A stretch of 64,000 bases of DNA from Pseudoscleropodium purum (taxonomy: Eukaryota > Streptophyta > Bryopsida > Hypnales > Brachytheciaceae): NCBI GenBank assembly GCA_963969395.1, contig OZ017795.1, forward strand, positions 8,680,001 through 8,744,000, given 5' to 3'. This document shows, one piece after another, positions 25,250 through 37,809 of the stretch. The notes below the pieces were generated by a model. The model made no database searches. It was given only the letters and a program-made list of their open reading frames with translations, and had not been told where the DNA came from. The translations under genes and the position numbers were made by a program. Positions within the stretch are counted from its first letter, which is position 1. Each line of letters starts with the position of its first letter.

Positions 25250-25805
25250 ATGTCCAAATTTTTTTTAAAGGATCTACGCGCTTGCAAAATTTGCACTCAT
25301 CGCTCTCAAGCTCGCGCTTCTAGGCTCACAAACTAGCATCGTTGAGATTTGGAGACTTTGTGAAGTTCAAAACTAAGTAACGGAGACTGTGGTATACATG
25401 TTATATGTAATTACATTCATGCCGTTCGTGTCGAATGCTACTGAAGATTTTGTAGTCCGATGGCACGGAGGATTAGTAATAACACCTACTACCAGGATAG
25501 TGACGTCACAAAGATGAACAGCATGCACTGCCCAACAGAAATTGTCAAGCTGCAAAATTTCAATGTACTTCAAAGTTTTTAGGAGAGGGCAGAGATAATT
25601 TTGTAGCAAAACAGAGACCTCATGTCCTTCTCATTTATAGGAAAATCAGGAAACCTTTTCTGGGCATGAGATTTACTTCATTGCATACAGAACATTGCAA
25701 AGAACCTCCACAAAATTTGATGGATGAAAAACTGTCGATGTCTGCTTTCTATATGTCGTCTCCTCTGTTCGTTGTCCATAAAATGGACGTCGGCGCGCTA
25801 AGGGG
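25250..25805. mobile_element. Possible non-autonomous piggyBac-type element (right end only)
   Basis: The right edge reads GCGCGCTAAGGGG followed by TTAA (25806-25809). Its reverse complement, CCCCTTAGCGCGC, is like the left end of the 161-6018 element (CCCTTTAGTGCTC). Just inside is the palindrome GTCCAT-AAA-ATGGAC. The interior is noncoding and less AT-rich than its surroundings. The left end was not located; the start given is only where composition changes. It abuts the CpG-rich upstream region of the next gene. Confidence 0.35.
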
Positions 25806-25899
25806 TTAATCTCTATCCAATAGGTCAGAGCCAACAAATTCTGTGTGACATCTGTATCTTTTGTGACGTGAAAATGTCAAACTCAATGCAAAAATTTGC

Positions 25900-26260
25900 G
25901 TTTTTCACGTCACAGAAAATACGAAAGTCACACATTGCGAAAGGCTGAGTCGTCCCCGTCGTCTCGCGTGCTGGCCCGTCCGTCGAGGTTCTGTCGTCCC
26001 TTCGTCCCTTCGTCTCGTCGTCGTCCCGTCGGTGTGCAGGTTTGGGTGCCCCGCCCAAGGCCCAGCGTCCCGCTCGTGTACCAGCCCCGCTCCGCCTGCG
26101 CTCTCCTCTTGTGTCTGCAGATGCTGCCCCTGGCTGCGTTGCAACCGTCAAAAACGATGCCGCGGCCATAGCCGCTAGCAGGTGGGTCAGTGGATGCGCG
26201 TGCCGTGCCGTGCCGAGCCGAGCCAAACCAAGCTTGAATTGCTGCCAGCAGCAATCAGTT
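25900..26260 (+). promoter_or_regulatory. CpG-rich promoter and 5' leader of the membrane-protein gene
   Basis: A sudden GC-rich tract immediately upstream of the ATG at 26261, in otherwise AT-rich surroundings, with pyrimidine runs and repeated CGTCC phrases. Long open frames on both strands here are by-products of composition. No TATA box stands out, and the transcription start cannot be placed. Confidence 0.45.
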
Positions 26261-29200
26261 ATGGCGGGCCTGGCGTTGGCCATCGATCTGGTCCTCAAAC
26301 AGCAGCAGCAGTCCTCCACCACGATCGCCTCCAAGGGCCTGCATTCGTTCTCTACTCTCAGTGCGCTTGCGGCCACCGCCGCTGCTTCCTCCGCGGTCTC
26401 TTTTCTGGGGAACTCGGCATCCCCCTCCTTGTTCGCGCATTTCGATGCCAGGTCAGGCACTGGCTCCGATCTCGATCTCTGGATTCATTGCATCCTTGGC
26501 TGAGATCGACGCATTCAAAATCCGATTGGATATACATCCTGTTTATAGGGTTCCTCGTTTGTCTTGGTCCGAAAATTTGAATGGCAACGCAATTCTTGGT
26601 GTCCCATTTTAGGTCTCCGATGTAGTTCGTGGGATTTCTATGTTGTCGAGAATCACACGATTTGAAATGTTGGGATCAGATACGATCTTCTTGCGGTTGT
26701 TGGAGTCTCTTCGATCCATCGCATCCTTGGGCGGAGATCGACCTATTTCCAAATTCTGTGGGGTACATCCTGTCTTTAGGGTTCGTCATTGGTCTGTGTC
26801 GGAAATTTTGATGTCAACGCAATTCGGGGTGACCCGTTTTAGGTCTTCGATGTCGTTCGTGGGATTTCTATGTCGAGAATCTCACGATTTGAAATATTGG
26901 GATCACATATGATCTTCTTGCGGTTGTTGGAGTCTTTTCGACCCATCGCTTAGGGTAGGGACACCCATTATCGCCAATTTGAGCTCTAGGCTGGTCATTT
27001 TTGTAATACGTCCGCGTAGCACTTGAACGTGGAATCCAATGCACCAAAAGATGCGTTATTTGGATAACATATGCGAAAGTTATTGAGGTTCAACGTTTTA
27101 TTGGTAGATGACCTAAAACGGACGCTTGATGAGATGTTTCGATGGTTTGCACCCTCTTAATCAACATGGACCTATTGTGTAAGATTTTTAGGGTGGCCAA
27201 TTTGGCCGTTCCTACCTGAAGGTTATTCAATATCGAATGCTTCTGCACATTACAATTATTCTTTTATTGGAAGCGGCGATCAATTTTTGCACTGCTACTG
27301 ATGTTTGCAAGTTCTTGCGAATTTTTGAAAGACTTTGTGAACCTCCGTAGCCTTAAGATTATATTGCCTTGATATCTCTTCAACAAGTTTCTGCTAGTGT
27401 GCGAAATTGTGTCCGAAAATCTTATGGTTGAAAACTCACCTTTTTCATTAGACGTTCCTGATTTTGAGATTCTTTAAAGACTGATGGGGAAGTATGCACT
27501 TCGGATTTTCATGTGTGAGTATCTGATTCGATTCGAACCAATCATATGGCGTTTGTAGGGACTGGACTGGTCGCGTTGCATACTGCGATGCGGCAATCGC
27601 GGATGCAGATAGCTGGGAAGACGAGACTATACGTGGCCCAATTCGGAATAAATACTCAGCGGGGAAGAAGTATGACATTGAGTTGAAACCTTTATTTTCG
27701 GCGTTTAGACCTAGGGCAATTGGCGCCACCACGATCAGAGCCGTGCTTGTAAATTATCTTCCGTTGCTGGAGGCATATTTGCAACCTGAAGATGATGAAT
27801 TCGAGGAAGATCTGGATCGTCCTGCTCGGCCTCCAATGGACCCCGTGGTTCCGTTAAAGCGATCAGTTACACATATATTGCGCGAGGTAAATCATCCTCC
27901 ACTGTTTTGTAATCATGCTTTACTTGTCAGTTATAGTCACTGCAGTATATATGCCTTCGCGAATGTAATGCACATGTATCCGTGCTCTCAGAGTTGAGTT
28001 TTTTACCGTCTGTTGGTTTGGACCCGCATTCAGGTTTCTGTCATCACCACAAGGCGGATTCTGGAAAGGGTCGCAGTGCATCATGTAACTGATCGAATGG
28101 CATGGAAGCTGCTTAAAGGTGATCAGTCTGTAATTATTTTTCCGGAATGTTTGTAGAATTATCCATTTGGATCAGATCAGTTCTAAGGCACTTGATGATT
28201 GTTTGATTACACGATTTATTGTACTGTCGTCGTGGTGAAGAGTATCTTCATAGTTTTGTATTTTACTGACTAACTCACTACGTTTCAAGTTTGATCTTGG
28301 TATGGTCTTACGCCAATAATGAAATCTGAGCAGTAGGGTATTCTGAAAACTAATTGGTTGGAAATCCTGCAGATATTCCGAAGTCTGCAGTTCGCAAAGC
28401 AGGGAGGGACTTGTCTCCTGCGGAGATGTTTGCTGCTGTGTGCAAAACAACGTTTCGAGGTGTGTGTTCTTGACTGATTTGGCTCCGCAGTTTCAGCAGC
28501 TTGTGGTGTGTCGCGGTTTTCTTGTGTAAGGTAGAGGACACTAATATCATCAGTGATCTGATATCGTCTCCTGTACCGACCCTTCTTACCAACAGCAACT
28601 CATCCATTCGTGTATTCCGTTGGACTTATTAGCAAGGGATGTAAGCATGACAGAGCTAAATGTCCATGGTCACTGATCTTCAAATGGAAATGAGGTTGCT
28701 GGTCGCCGCTTATAGTGATCTACAACCTCCCACTTCAAAATTCCATTAGAAATTTATACCAAGTGATTCAAATCCGAACTCAACAAATTTGGCTCTAGTG
28801 CCCAAAGATCTATATACATCTTCCAAGAATCACACTCCTGCATATGTCAAAACGCTTGAAGTGTCGGACATATTATTTTCATCGTTAGTGTCTTGTTTTG
28901 TTGGTTTGTTGGTTTATTGGCTATGGACCAAAGGGGAGTAGGCTTTGCATTGACAAAAGCTACGTGAGATGAAGTTTAAGCAGGACTCTTACTTGAAACT
29001 AGTTCTAGTACTACAGGTCTCGTAGTTTAACTGCTTGTTTGGTGTACATTTCCTTGTCCGGTGCGAAGACTGATTCGGTTGAAAATGTTGCTGCAGCTCA
29101 TGCATTAGGGGTACTTGCCAATTGGATGGTGCAACTGATCATCGATGTCTATAGAAGCATCCGGGTCTCTTTCACGGTGCGGTCGAAAGAGGGCAAGCCG

Positions 29201-30005
29201 GCGGGACTGGATTCCAAGGAGCTCAAACGACTGGCCAGGAGAACAGCGGGCAACACTCTCAAGGGGAGTGCTTCGCTCATCCTGGCTTCTGTGGGTGCTG
29301 GCCTTGGCACGATCCTCATCAGGCCCTCCACTGGCACTTGGATTGGTATTTCTGCCCACCATGTGAACTGATGCATTCTTTTTTGAAACGTTTCTTGTAT
29401 TCTTTTTTTCGCAGTTTTGATTTACTCCTAATGGGACCTTTCTTTAGTCCAAAATTTTAGAAATTGTTTGTTTATAATTATATTTATATTTTTGACCAAC
29501 ACAATCAGTGTTTGTCACTGTTTCTGGTGATATAAAATTTGTCCCTAGCTAAATTATATTCTTCACAATATAATCAATCGAATGGGTCATTTTAAGTCAT
29601 GATTCCTTGGTCCTTGGGGATTTAATTATTAATAATAATACTGCACTTTTTTTGAGAGCAGTGCTGGTTAGGTAAGGATTTAGACCATCTGAACATTAGA
29701 ATCTGGTCAGTTTTGGTTACATGTTACTTATTCTTAGGGCATCCAAATATTGCATTTTAATACGTGATGGAGTCCTCTTTTAATTTCTATCAAGATCCAA
29801 TAAAAATGAGTTCTTGTAATGTCATGAAGCATGCGCAGATGTTTATTTAGTTGCTTTTAGGTGTATTTACTGATTGTTTTGGCCACCCCTGTTTGCAGGC
29901 TGTGCTGCGGGTGATTTTGCGGGGCCTTTTTTGGTAGGCCTTTGGTTGGATACCTGGATTGTGTATGGCACCTTCACTCCTGGTGGACTCGACAAGGGAC
30001 AGTGA
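26261..30005 (+). CDS. Small plant membrane protein with glycine-zipper C-terminus, function unknown
   Basis: Six exons join in frame: 26261-26451, 27559-27886, 28034-28118, 28373-28459, 29097-29345 and 29899-30005, giving 348 residues. All introns are GT-AG. The N-terminus is Ala/Ser-rich with a short Gln run, possibly an organelle signal. DWTGRVAYCDAA follows, then a basic-acidic central region (PEDDEFEEDL). The C-terminal third has a hydrophobic helix (HALGVLANWMVQLIIDVY), a Gly/Ala zipper (LKGSASLILASVGAGLGT) and GPFLVGLWLDTWIVYG. Two or more membrane passes are likely. Gly-zipper spacing recalls Tim17/22/23-type or related membrane proteins of mitochondria or plastids, but I do not recognise a named family, and this is inference. 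Intron 1 holds a 230-bp tandem duplication and intron 5 a MITE. The frame is intact throughout, so the gene is probably active. Confidence 0.85.
26480..26955 (+). repeat. Tandem duplication, about 230 bp, in intron 1
   Basis: Two adjacent copies share CATCCTTGGC, a run around TTTAGGGTTC, CAACGCAATTC, GTTCGTGGGATTTCTATGT, CACGATTTGAAAT and ATCTTCTTGCGGTTGTTGGA. Matching points lie 226-231 bp apart (for example CACGATTT at 26656 and 26883). The copies are diverged by scattered substitutions and small indels. It lies wholly inside intron 1 of the membrane-protein gene. Confidence 0.8.
29440..29625 (-). mobile_element. MITE-like copy (family C) in intron 5
   Basis: The right side reads ATAATCAATCGAATGGGTCA, TTTTAAGTCATGATTCC, then TTGGTCCTTGGGGATTTAA. 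This is the reverse complement of a pattern also found near 40480, 54942-55303 and 59035-59280. The left end is approximate. Confidence 0.5.
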
Positions 30006-30744
30006 GTGCACGCAATTCAAGGTCGTACGCTATGAAAGCTAATTAGTCTCTATTCAGTTCAAGTGCTGACAACTGCCAAGCACTTGTTTGTGGAAAACAT
30101 TCATGGTCGGAGCATGTGCTGGTTGGTCAGATGCATGGAGATGATAGAAAAAATAGTTGATATCAAACAGTGGACTAGTGATTGTGCTCGTCAAGTTATC
30201 GCCACCCGGTGTGATTCGGAAGAGGAAACAATTTGGGTCCAACCAGAGTCCAGATATGTCTTGTGAAGGAATTTTGTTCATGGTCACTCAAGACATCCCA
30301 ACTCAACGTAAGTTACCGTGCGGTACTCCGCCTCAGGAAGTCCGGATTTTCGGCCTGAGTTTGCTCTTTTGTTCCACGTTTGCAACGGAGTCCAATCACT
30401 TATTTGAATATTTGAATCGTTATGTGACTTTGAGATGGGACATGGTGATATCTTGGTTGAGGTTCGAAGGTTCTTTGAACCCTGTGGTGTATTTTCTATG
30501 ATCCCTCGAGTATGATTCCTCGAAGGTAGGAAGCCCATTCTGTACTCTTTGGTAACTGCGCATAGTTTTTGAATTGAAATTTTTTCTGTGTGACAAATTA
30601 GTGAATGTTTCCCAAGTATTTTGGTCAACTCATTTTTGAAAAAAGATAAAAAAAAACATTATAGGTGATCAAAACAAAATCACATAGCCACTGTGAATGC
30701 CACTATAGCCTATCAATAGATTTGTTGAAAAATAATCTGTATAT

Positions 30745-30990
30745 AAGTAGAACCTCTCTTATTGCATGCTATTAGGACTTTTGCATTAAGAGAGGTTTAT
30801 GCAATTAGAGAGTTTATAAGAACATGTGTCTTTTCTAGAGGGGCCATAGGAACACATGTCTCTCCATCTTGAATACATGTATAGGACTACCTACTCTTTG
30901 CTAATTCTTATATTGTATGGTATGTAAAATTAGCTCTCTAATTGTACATTATGTAGTACTAGGTGTTGGAGTAAGGGAGGTTCTACTTGT
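30745..30990. mobile_element. MITE with AGTAGAACCTC terminal repeats
   Basis: AGTAGAACCTCTCTTATTGC at the left is matched by the reverse complement AGTAGAACCTCCCTTACTCC at the right, about 245 bp apart. TA lies outside both ends, as for Tc1/mariner-type MITEs. A second, inner inverted pair (TTAAGAGAGGTTTATGCAAT, GCTCTCTAATTGTAC) suggests a foldable interior. No coding content. Confidence 0.6.
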
Positions 30991-30999
30991 AATAAGGTA

Positions 31000-32960
31000 G
31001 GTGCACCCAAATGTGCTATTGACCTTAAATTGCCATCTATACTATGTATACATCTACAAAGTCAATATCTATGTGGAAAAAACACTTTTAGAACCAAACT
31101 TTGTTCCTTAATAACTTTTGCATACAATATCCAAATGCCACTTTCTCTTGTGTATTGGAACCTCCTTTCACTTGCCAACAAGATCATATGAAAATCTGAC
31201 CCTTCTAATAATAGAAAATAGGCTCAATAGCAAAAGTGGCAGTTTTGGGAGTACTACCTTAGTAATTGAAAAAAATTGTCCATCGTTGACTATTGACAAG
31301 AGTTGAAATAGAGCTCAAATCATTGAAAAAAATGATCAAAATATTTTAAAATCCTATTTAGTGGGTTGAATAAATTGACAATAATTCAAGGAAAGTTAAT
31401 TATAGCCCATGCAAGTATTTTACTCAAAATAAGGTAGTTTTAAACTCCTCCATTAAGGAATTTTACATCAACGAAGTTAACTTTGACTTTTGACTTCAAA
31501 GCAAGCAAGACATTGGTTCAATGAAAAAGAACCTCCAAGTGTATATAGATTTGATTGAAGTTTACATTCATTGATTTTAGAGTAGTATAGAATACAACAT
31601 ACTATCAGTGAATATTTTTAAATTGATTTTAGAATAGTGCTTCTTAAAACTTTTTCAACTAAAGGTGAACTAAATTTCTACATATCAGATAATTATTTAT
31701 TTATACATAGGTAAATTTGCTATTTGGCTACAATATTCTTATCTTTTGGGATGTTAATATATCTTTCTTAATTTCTAAAGGGGAATGGAGGGTCAATGGA
31801 GTCCTTGAAATGTGTGGAAACTCATGTTTAACAAGGGAAACAATTGTATTGGATATTGATATGATCTAAGAATAGTTGTATTGTAGTTAATGCTATTTTT
31901 CCAATTTTTGGAAAAAAATTGGAATCTTGAATTGTATACCATAGTTCATTAAATGAGCATGTATTTGTATTATGAATCAAATATAGTATAATTCACTAAA
32001 GTACATGAGATTAGGTAGAGGTACATGCAAATACCAAAACATAACCTCATATACAAGTCAAAGTTGTAGTACTTTTAAATAAAAATTGGCATACTCTATA
32101 ATCATTGTACGTTTTGTTATCTACAAACTACTTCCAACCCTAAATCCACTCATTATCCTAATATATCCTACCAAGGAATGAAGTAGAAGTCAATGGGAAT
32201 CAATACCAGTTTAGAGAATAAAGGTCACCTCCAAGTGTTACAAGGTCACTATTCCCACACATGATCAACACATACTTAAATATGCACATACTATACTTCT
32301 AGTAAGAACCAAAAGTATAGTGATTTCAAACCAAATCATATATAAACAATTTACTACATTCTTACTCAATGTTTAATACAAAAGGGAGAATATATATGGC
32401 AACATCCATAGTTGACAAGTCTTTCCAAAATTGGCAAGTGATTTGGAAATTCCTTCCATGGTTCACATCTTGGACAAAGTGACAATGTAAGCGAAATTGC
32501 ACCATTCTTGTTTTTTGTTTTGTTTGTTTGTTTCTCTAGACTTTGAATCCTAGGCCAAGGCTTACTATTAAGAAAAAATTAGAAGAAGTCTTTTGGGATT
32601 CCATGGTTTGTAGTAAAAATTGAAATTGACATTGCATCCTAATGGTACTTTAGATATGCAAATATCTACTAGTTCTGTAATTTAGAAGGGATATAAAACA
32701 GTATGCAAAAAATAGAATGCACTTCATGCATAAAGCACATTTGATTTGGACTAGCTAACTACCTCTATGGCCATATCATATGTTTAATTAGCTTCTTAGA
32801 TTTGGCTGGCTTTGGAATTATAGCCCTAGTGCTTGTTGCACCCTTAGTTAATTATTATTGCTTTATTAGGAGGATTGTTATTTAATGCTTTGATGAACTT
32901 TGGATGGCTATAGACCTTCCAAAGTTGCATGCTCATACAACAAACCCTAACATGTTACGG
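31000..32960. other. Intergenic, AT-rich, no gene seen
   Basis: About 2 kb without a supportable gene, RNA or clear repeat. One short open frame (31118-31306 plus) is unsupported. Confidence 0.4.
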
Positions 32961-32970
32961 CCTTGCCTCA

Positions 32971-33900
32971 ACCCCTAAAGTCCTGAACCCCATTTTTTGG
33001 CAACATAGCGATTTGAAGTAGCTCACTACAAATGGAGTTTTTATTTTATTTTTTTGGAAATTTTCACAAAACATTTTCCCGAGGAGTATCTTTAAGGCCC
33101 AACAATTTTTATAAATTTTGACTATATGGCTAATAAGTTATTGTATGAAATGTGATTTTCAACATTCGGCAGGCAACCCAAGTAGTAAAAAAAACTTCTT
33201 CAAAAATTAAAATTTGACATTGATTCTTTAGATTTATATCTACATGGAAAGCTTTGAATCATTCCATTTGGATGGATGAATCAAAAGTTATGAGGAATTT
33301 TAGTTTGTGGTAGTTTGTGGATAGTTATGGAATCTCTACTCTGAAATAAACTTTGAAGCCCTTTATTTTACTCAATTTTAAATATTTTTGAAAAAAAATA
33401 AAAAATTTAGGTGTACATTGTTTATTACCACATTTCAACCATTGGGATTGGAATTTTTCAATTCCATTAAGAAATTATTAACAACTTAGTACTTTGAATC
33501 ATTCTCTACTTCATTCTACTTATTATTTTTTTCCTATATATTGTACAATTCTAAATGATCTAAAAATTTTCAAGCATTTATCCAACTTGCTTTGAAGAAT
33601 GAATTTAAAGAGTAGCCACCATTTTGGACATTTTTTCATGCAAATGTGACCTAGTGAAGTGCAGCTGCCCGGACTTTTGCAGGGAAAAAAAAGGATTTTT
33701 GTGAGTTCAAACGCTAATATCTTGCAATCAACATGGTGAAAATTTCTGAAATTTTTACCACATCTTTTCAAAATAGTTTACTACAAGATCCTATGGTTAC
33801 TTGTGTCCAAAAATGTTTTTTTTCAAAAATTTGGTACTTGCACTAGAAATGGCAGTTTTAGAGTGTTTTTGGTGAAAACATAGTCAAAAACCTTTAGGGG
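32971..33900 (+). mobile_element. TTAA-type non-autonomous element, family B copy 1
   Basis: The left end is CCCCTAAAGTCCTGAACC preceded by TCAA, a mutated TTAA. The right end is CCTTTAGGGG followed by TTAA at 33901-33904. The terminal inverted repeat CCCCTAAAG is 9 bp. Shared interior landmarks with copies 2-4 are TTTAAGGCCCAA near 33090, ATCTTGCAATC near 33720, AAGATCCTATGGTTA near 33785 and AATGGCAGTTTTAGAGTG near 33850. About 930 bp, noncoding. Confidence 0.75.
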
Positions 33901-33904
33901 TTAA

Positions 33905-36880
33905 CATTCAACAAAGAGAATAGAAATGATAGTTAGGAAGCTCATGTACCCCTCCTTTTCTTAATTCAACCTTGCTCACCAAGCTATGGAGTTTTGAGTT
34001 GACTTTGTAGTAAACTCTTATATTAGAGCAATAAGGTGTTTCTGATTTTACTAGTGGCTACTCTCAAATTGCAATGGATCCCTTACAAAGCACAATGCAA
34101 TGTTCAACTAGTCTTCAAGTTCAACTGTAGTTTTAGCCCTCTGTTAAAATTTGGTTTGCATGTGTAATTTTGATTGTATTCTAGTGATAGCTATAACACG
34201 CGCTATGGGCTAAAGACACTTGTTGTTTCCTCACTAACATTTCATGGTGTTGTTTTATTGTGGAATGGACATAGGTGAGGTTTTATTGTGGAATGGACAT
34301 AGGTGAGGTTTTATTGTAAAACTTCCAAAATACTTCTACTCATGATGTGAAGTTATTTTTTACTTTAAATTTACATTTACTTTTAGGAATAAGGAATTGA
34401 TGTTGATCTAATTTGTCAATGTTTGGACAATAACGAGCTTGATATCTTTGACATATAACTCTCTTGAATCTATTTAGCACATTTCTTGTAACATTGTGGA
34501 TATTGCAAGAAGCTTGGTATGCTATGGCAAGGTTTGATACTAGATTTATATAAAATATATTGATAGAACTAAATATCCTCAAATAGTTGTGACTTGTGTG
34601 ATCTAGCTCTTGTAAAGTTGAGATTGAAATTATGGATTGTATGTTAAGTACCGTATACAATATGTCCATCTACTTTGTCAATCAACATGTTGTTAATGGT
34701 AGGGAAGTTACTTGATTTAAAACACCTTACTATGCATTGAACTCTTGAGTAAATGATCTCATCACACGAAGTGAATGCTGTACGTTAAATTTCTAAAAAC
34801 AAGAGAAATTTTTAAGAAAATTAGACAAGAATCATGGTAGTACCCTAAAGATTCAGGGATTTCCCAAAAAAGTTTGTTTGTTTGTGAATACAACATTCTT
34901 GAAATTTGCATTGCAAAGTCCAAAAATCATGACAAATTTATTGCAACACTCTCATTAATACTTTTTAAGTTTACGAAATCAATTGAAACATTTCTACATC
35001 TTTGCATACATCTTTATATCCCCAAATGTACAATCTACATTGAGAGGGCAAATGTCATTCAACTCTCTTTAGGGATTAAATTCCAATACAATTCATTGAC
35101 AATCCCAAAGTGTCCCTTGAGATTGTAGAAGAATGAAAGAATCCTTTGCCATGTATAGAAGTTGCATCACTAAATTCATAAAATGGTGACTTATCAATCT
35201 AAATCTACATTTGTGTACAATTAATTTATAATACATTAAGATGCAAGAAAGCAAAATTGGGTATGGAATTAGGAGTTTGAATTGGATTGTGGTCCATAAT
35301 GTGTTAGACTACATTAGATTTTGTTGGAGGGTCTTAAGCAAATGAACTCCAGATTTATGTTGTCTCTAAAAAGATGCACCTCTTTTCTAATTGGGACTTT
35401 AGTTATTTTCCTTTATACCATATTATCTCACATTTTGTCTTCATTACATATTATATTTTGTGCTACTATTCACCAAGGTGGATCCTACATGTCCAACATA
35501 CCCTTCATTGTTCTCTAATGGAAAATTCAATGGAAAATTGTGTCACTCATCTAACAAAAGGATCTCCAACTTCTTGTCATTTGGATTGCTAGAACATGTA
35601 GTTGTTGACCCTAGCCTCTACACCACTTACTTTAATAAACACTTTGTCCCCAAACTTCCAAATTTGTATTTCTAGAATATGATTTGCTAAAGTGGATGCT
35701 AATAAATATGGCATAAACAATGGCATTCAATAACAAATGTAGCATTGCTACTCAAAAATGACATTTTGAAACATGATTTAAGAAAAAAGTTTAGGCAAGG
35801 CAAAAATGGGACTCTCTTACGCAATCCCACTTGCAATTGTATGAAGAACCCTTATAGACTATGGGCATGCAATTGAAAATGAAGAACAATTTTTGCACAT
35901 TAATAGATGCATGTAAAACAAAATGCAAGTTTATTGCATATATTTGGAAGCAATATGAAATAGTTACAAAATTTCTTAGGTGAATTCAAAGTTGTTGCAA
36001 TTATTACTAAAACTTAGGACCCTGCAAATCTACATAATGCACATGAAGAAAAGATTTATATAGTATTAGAACATTATCCAATTGACATGTTGAATGAAAG
36101 ATACAAAACCATCTTTTTTGGAGCTATCACCTCTATGTAACCAAATATAGAAAAAAAATTCACTACCAAAGATTGTCACTACTATTGTTGTTGCACTTGT
36201 ACTATTAATCATTTTGAGTATTTGATTTGTTTATTTTCCATGAAAATTAGGATTTGACATTGTGTAAGGGATAATTTAAGGTATGGTTACTATAGTCATT
36301 CGCATATTTTGGAGTAACATCTAGCTACTAGTGAAAGCCTTTTAATCCTAATAATTATATTTTTAATAAATGAAAAAGCATTTTTTCAAAAAAATTATTG
36401 TAGTCTCAATTTTAAATTCTTAGGCTTCAATTATTCATGTATATTTCTATAGTAAACTTAACCAAGATGTTTCACAAAATAGTAGTAGACTAAGGGATCA
36501 TTCAAATAAAATCTCCTTTTGGATATGTAATGAGTTTTTTGAAATGTTTAGAATTCCACAAATTACAAAGTGAACAACAATTCTGAAATCAGATATCCAC
36601 TGTATAAATTTATAGATATCAAATTACAATTTTTAAAATTTTCCAATGATTTTATAAGTTGTCTAATATATTCTAACTTAAAGATTCAAATGACATATGT
36701 TGATATTTTGTCCAAAATATTATATCAAGATCCAAAGCATCATAAATAAAAAAGAAGCATATTTGTGTAATAGAACAATAAATACAAATACATTAATTTT
36801 ACTATTGTTCCAAAGGAAATAAATGTTATTGTTCATGAAACTAAAGGATGCATGAAAAAAGTTGGGCATATACTATCATT
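33905..36880. other. Intergenic, AT-rich, no gene seen
   Basis: No supportable gene in about 3 kb. A 28-bp direct repeat containing GTGGAATGGACATAGGTGAG occurs twice in tandem at 34252-34318, with a partial third copy. Small open frames at 34340-34669 (minus) and 34874-35128 (plus) lack domains and codon structure. Confidence 0.45.
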
Positions 36881-36883
36881 TAA

Positions 36884-37803
36884 CCGCTCAAGGTCAAAGA
36901 CTATGTTTTAACCAAAAACACTCTAAAACTGCCATTTCTAGTACTAGTACCAAATTTTAGAATAAAACATTTTTGGGCACACATAACCATAGGATCTTGT
37001 AGTACACTAGTTTGAAAAGATTTGGAAAAAATTTCAAAAATTTCCACCTTGTAGATTATAAGATATTAGTGCTTGAATTGACAAAAATCCTTTTTTGAGC
37101 CTTGCAAAAAAACGGGCAATTGCATTTCACAAGGTCACATTTGTATGACAAAATGTCCAAAATGGTGGTGATGCTTTGGATTCATTCTTCAAGGCAAATT
37201 GGCTACATGCTTGAAAATGTTTAGATCTTTTGGAATTGCACAACATATAGGAAAAAAATAGTACATAGAAAGAAGTAGAGAATGATTCACAACATGAAAT
37301 TGTTAAAAATCTCATTATGGATTTGAAAAATGCCAATTCCAACAATTGTAAAGTAGTAATAAAAAATTTGCATCATATGCTTTTATTTTTTCAAAAAATA
37401 TTGAAAATTGAGTTAAATACAAGACTCAAAAGTTTATTTTAGAGTAGGGAATTCATAACTACCCGCAAACTAAAACACCTCATAACTTTCATCTCATCAA
37501 TCAAACTAGAATGATTCAAAGCTTTCTATGTATATATAAATCTAGAAAACCAATTTCAAATTTATATTTTTGAAAAAAAGTGAATTTTTAAGAAAATTTT
37601 GGGCTACACACCAAGCATTGAAAATTACATATAATCCAATAACTTTTGAATCATGTAGTCAAAAGTTATGAAAATTTTTAGGCCTTAAGGCTACTCTTTA
37701 GGTATATGTGTGAAAATTCCAAAGAAAATATATAAAAATTCCATTTGTAGTGAGTTGCCCAAAGTCACTATGTTCCAAAAAAACCAATTTGGTTCTTTAG
37801 AGA
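36884..37803 (-). mobile_element. TTAA-type non-autonomous element, family B copy 2 (inverted)
   Basis: This is the reverse complement of copy 1. It begins after TTAA (36880-36883) with CGCTCAAGGTCAAAGACTA and CACTCTAAAACTGCCATTTC, passes CATAACCATAGGATCTTG and AGGCCTTAAGGCTACTCTTT, and ends GGTTCTTTAGAGA before TTAA at 37804-37807. It has the same length and landmark order as copy 1, with diverged ends. Confidence 0.75.
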
Positions 37804-37809
37804 TTAAAA

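Noticed and set aside
25825..26503. Overlapping open frames of 79-211 codons on both strands around the CpG-rich tract
   Set aside because: They arise from GC-rich composition upstream of a well-supported exon, overlap one another in several frames and lack domains. Only the ATG at 26261 continues into conserved exons.
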